Shown here in pieces: positions 61,380 through 64,000 of a stretch of 64,000 nucleotides of DNA. The notes under the pieces are model-generated. The model was not told the origin of the DNA. It did not search any database and saw only the letters and a list, made by a program, of their open reading frames with translations. A program made the translations under genes and the position numbers. Location of the stretch: contig DJMJ01000014.1 of NCBI GenBank assembly GCA_002435325.1, positions 7,873-71,872 on the forward strand, given 5' to 3'. Within the stretch, counting starts at the first letter, position 1; each line of letters opens with the position of its first letter. Origin of the DNA: Nitrospira sp. UBA6493 (GTDB taxonomy: Bacteria > Nitrospirota > Nitrospiria > Nitrospirales > Nitrospiraceae).

Positions 61380-62816
61380 TTACTTTACTGTCTGTTTTGC
61401 TGATTTTCCGGCTTGCAGATACTGATTGATCCCCGCCGCCATTTTGCGGCCTTCGGAGATCGCCCAGACGATGAGGGAGGCGCCGCGCTTGGTGTCGCCG
61501 CCGGCAAAGACCCCGTCGAGATTGGTCATGAAGCCTTCGTCCACCGACACCGCTCCGCGCTGATCGTACTTTACGCCGAGGCTGTCGAGCAGACCGTTCT
61601 TGACCGGACCGGTGAAGCCCATGGCGAGCAAGACGAGATCCGCGTCCATCTCGAAGTCGCTGTTCGGAATTGGCGTGAATTTGCCGGCTTCGAACTTCAC
61701 CTTGTTCCCGTGCAACTTGGTGACCTGGCCGTTGTGGCCGGTGAACTTGGTGGTGGAGATGCTCCACTGCCGGTCGCAGCCTTCTTCATGCGCATGCGAG
61801 GTCCGCAGCTGCATCGGCCACAACGGCCAGGGCGTGGAACTGGCGCGAGTCGGAGGCGGCTCCGGCAGCAATTCAAACTGATGCACTTCCGCGCAGCCTT
61901 GGCGATGGGCGGTGCCGACGCAATCGGAGCCGGTATCGCCTCCGCCGATCACGATCACCCGCTTGCCTTTGGCCAGGATAGGCTCGTCCGTAATGGGAAT
62001 GTCCGCCGTGCGCTTGTTCTGCTGCATGAGATACTCCATCGCGAGGTGCACACCCTTGAGCTCGCGCCCCTGGATCGGCAGCTCGCGCGCCTGCTCGGCG
62101 CCCATGGTCAGACCCACGGCATCGAACTGTTTGCGCAGCTGTTCGCCGGTGATGTCTTTGCCGATGGTCACGCCGGTCTTGAACTCGACGCCTTCGGCCT
62201 TCATCTGCTCCAGCCGCCGGTCGATGACCCACTTTTCCATCTTGAAATCGGGAATGCCGTAGCGCAGCAAGCCGCCGATGCGATCAGCCTTCTCGAACAC
62301 GGTCACGCTATGGCCGGCGCGCGCAAGTTGCTGCGCGGCGGCTAATCCTGAGGGACCGGACCCGACGATGGCCACGGTCTTGCCCGTCTGCACCACCGGC
62401 AATACCGGTTCCACGTAGCCTTCGTTGAAGCCCCGATCGATGATGTTCCACTCGATGATGCGGATGGAGACCGGATCTTCGTTGATGCCGAGGACGCAGG
62501 CGCCTTCGCAGGGAGCCGGGCAGAGCCGGCCGGTGAATTCGGGGAAATTGTTCGTGGTATGGAGCGCCTTAAGTGCGTCTTTCCAGCGGCCTCGGTAGAC
62601 GAGATCGTTCCACTCGGGAATCAGGTTGACCACCGGACAGCCGGTCGATCCCTGGCAGAAGGGCACACCGCAATCCATGCAGCGCGCGCCCTGGACCTTG
62701 AGCTTGTCCTCGGGGATCGGCTCGTACATTTCCTTCCAATCGAGCACACGCAACTCGACCGGTTTCCGCTTGGGGCCCTCGCGGGCATATTTCATGAAAC
62801 CTTTTGGATCACCCAT
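61380..62816 (-). CDS. gltD: Glutamate synthase small subunit (GltD)
   Basis: The protein is 478 residues from ATG 62816 (in-frame codons to 62987 overlap gltB and lack a site). The N-terminal Fe-S region has GARCMDCGVPFCQ and LCPAPCEGACVLG. FAD-binding GSGPSGLAAAQQL and NADPH-binding GGGDTGSDC follow, then MGFTGPV and GVFAGGDTKRGASLIVWA. It passes electrons from NADPH to GltB. The gap to gltB is 74 bases. Confidence 0.95.
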   Translation of the reverse strand: MGDPKGFMKYAREGPKRKPVELRVLDWKEMYEPIPEDKLKVQGARCMDCGVPFCQGSTGCPVVNLIPEWNDLVYRGRWKDALKALHTTNNFPEFTGRLCPAPCEGACVLGINEDPVSIRIIEWNIIDRGFNEGYVEPVLPVVQTGKTVAIVGSGPSGLAAAQQLARAGHSVTVFEKADRIGGLLRYGIPDFKMEKWVIDRRLEQMKAEGVEFKTGVTIGKDITGEQLRKQFDAVGLTMGAEQARELPIQGRELKGVHLAMEYLMQQNKRTADIPITDEPILAKGKRVIVIGGGDTGSDCVGTAHRQGCAEVHQFELLPEPPPTRASSTPWPLWPMQLRTSHAHEEGCDRQWSISTTKFTGHNGQVTKLHGNKVKFEAGKFTPIPNSDFEMDADLVLLAMGFTGPVKNGLLDSLGVKYDQRGAVSVDEGFMTNLDGVFAGGDTKRGASLIVWAISEGRKMAAGINQYLQAGKSAKQTVK

Positions 62817-62890
62817 CTTGTTTCCGTCTCTCGCCGTTCGTCTCTCGTGCCTCGCAAGCGCTTCAGGCTTCACGAACGACGCGTTACGTC

Positions 62891-64000
62891 CTACTTCGTT
62901 GTCGCCGCCTTTTTCTTCCGCTCTTCCAGCACGCGCTTGTAATCGACCGGCATAACCTTCACAAACTTCGGCAATACGACTTCCCACGAATCCAGAATGC
63001 GCTTGGCGTTCCGGCTGCCGGTGACCATGAAGTGTGAGGTAATCATCTCGTGCAGCAGCTTTTTATCGTCGGCCGCCGCCACTTTCTCCAGCTCGACCAT
63101 GCCGGTGTTGCAGCGCGCCGGGAACTTGCCCAACTCGTCCAGCACGAACGCTATGCCGCCCGACATGCCGGCCGCAAAGTTGCGCCCGGTCCGTCCCAGC
63201 ACGACGACGACGCCGCCGGTCATATATTCACACCCATGATCGCCGGTGCCTTCCACGACGGCCCGCACGCCGCTATTCCGCACGGCAAACCGTTCGCCGG
63301 CCATGCCATAGAAATAGGCTTCGCCTTGCGTGGCCCCATAGAGCGACGTATTCCCGACCAGAATGGTATCTTCCGGCGAATAGATGGCGTTCTTCGGCGG
63401 GAAGACGACGATCTTGCCGCCGGAGAGGCCCTTGCCGATATAGTCGTTCGACTCGCCTTCGAGCGTCAGTGTGACGCCGCGCGCCAGAAACGCGCCGAAG
63501 GATTGGCCCGCCGATCCATTGAACTTAATGGAGATCATGTCATCCGGCAGCCCTTCCGCCCCATACTGTTTGGAAATCCGGCTCGACAACATGGTGCCGA
63601 CCGTCCGGTTGACGTTGCGGATCGGCAGGTCGAGCGTGACCTTCTCGCGTTTGTCCAAGGCCGGCTTGCAGAGTTCGATCAATTGATTATCCAGCACGTC
63701 GGCGATGCCATGATCCTGCTTCTGCACGCAATAACGGGGCACGCTCTCGGCCACGTCCGGCGCCTTCAGCAAGGGCGACAAATCGAGTCCTTTGGCCTTC
63801 CAATGATCAATGGCCTGTTGCACTTTGAGTTTATCGACGCGGCCGACCATTTCATTGATGGTCCGGAACCCCAGCTTCGCCATGATCTGCCGCAGCTCTT
63901 CGGCGACGAAGAAAAAGAAATTGACGACGTGCTCCGGATGCCCGTTGAACTTTTTGCGCAACTCGGGATCTTGCGTGGCAATGCCGACCGGGCAGGTGTT
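62891..64000 (-). CDS. gltB: Glutamate synthase large subunit (GltB), C-terminal part only
   Basis: The frame is open to the right edge; about 370 C-terminal residues are in the window. Near the edge NTCPVGIATQDPELR is the conserved stretch of the synthase domain. From about 150 residues later the GXGXG beta-helix domain follows (GSAGQSFGAFLARGVTLTLEGE, NTSLYGATQGEAYFYGMAGERF, GVVVVLGRTGRNFAAGMSGG). The end is Lys-rich (RVLEERKKKAATTK). With gltD it converts glutamine and 2-oxoglutarate to two glutamate, the exit of ammonia assimilation. Confidence 0.95.
   Translation of the reverse strand, partial: NTCPVGIATQDPELRKKFNGHPEHVVNFFFFVAEELRQIMAKLGFRTINEMVGRVDKLKVQQAIDHWKAKGLDLSPLLKAPDVAESVPRYCVQKQDHGIADVLDNQLIELCKPALDKREKVTLDLPIRNVNRTVGTMLSSRISKQYGAEGLPDDMISIKFNGSAGQSFGAFLARGVTLTLEGESNDYIGKGLSGGKIVVFPPKNAIYSPEDTILVGNTSLYGATQGEAYFYGMAGERFAVRNSGVRAVVEGTGDHGCEYMTGGVVVVLGRTGRNFAAGMSGGIAFVLDELGKFPARCNTGMVELEKVAAADDKKLLHEMITSHFMVTGSRNAKRILDSWEVVLPKFVKVMPVDYKRVLEERKKKAATTK

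Overview
The window looks like a GC-rich chromosome segment of a Nitrospirota bacterium, most likely genus Nitrospira. This is inference from protein character: a secreted multicopper oxidase, a six-heme NapC/NirT-like cytochrome, a complete Tol-Pal set with two CpoB-like proteins, small CxxC/CxxC proteins and many TPR lipoproteins. No search was run. Most of the sequence is ordinary chromosomal core, with several patches of accessory genes.

Layout. 1-6.1 kb: 5' part of a multicopper oxidase gene (minus), a KimA-like potassium transporter with a secreted Ig/PKD protein, then an HExxH peptide-hydroxylase-like protein preceded by a small zinc-ribbon protein. 6.4-14.8 kb: an RqcH/NFACT protein, then an efflux locus made of a GAF/AAA+/Fis sigma-54 activator, an unknown protein, an FtsX-type permease, an ATPase, a membrane fusion protein and an outer-membrane factor. 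This locus has three matching palindromes and a sigma-54 type -24/-12 promoter, but the activator is frameshifted and the fusion protein has an in-frame TAG. 14.9-21.5 kb: signalling genes (response regulator, 2OG oxygenase, RRM protein, hybrid kinase and a broken multi-PAS sensor kinase), with an 11-C tract between the two kinases. 21.7-29.8 kb (minus): an ABC-2 exporter, the multiheme cytochrome, MobB, MoeA, an Nbp35-like Mrp ATPase, TatC and an HtrA protease. This grouping fits molybdoenzyme maturation and export through Tat. 30.2-32.7 kb: a caspase-fold lipoprotein lacking its catalytic pair, and a monoheme cytochrome c.

33.2-46.2 kb (minus) is one long run of housekeeping genes: RodZ-like, TPR lipoprotein, PfkB kinase, MTA phosphorylase, miaA, mutL, two CpoB-like genes, pal, tolB, tolA, tolR, tolQ. 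Transcription would run from tolQ toward rodZ. Two tRNA genes (Asp-GTC, Val-TAC) and xerD follow. 47.8-58.7 kb: an LpoA-like protein, an S2P-type protease, trpS, an MBL hydrolase, several secreted proteins, an FGE-like protein, a Ycf46-type AAA ATPase with an N-terminal frameshift, and an NlpC/P60-like lipoprotein. 59-64 kb: DUF5069, a PilZ protein that appears to start at CTG, an AT-richer patch with a frameshifted GIY-YIG nuclease gene, and gltD plus the 3' part of gltB (minus).

The main pattern is that five genes are interrupted (efflux activator, membrane fusion protein, sensor kinase, AAA ATPase, GIY-YIG protein), while the housekeeping genes all read through cleanly. This suggests real decay of accessory functions more than uniform sequencing error, but reads are needed to separate the two. 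The most informative locus is the efflux cluster, where activator, upstream sites and sigma-54 promoter can all be proposed from the sequence.
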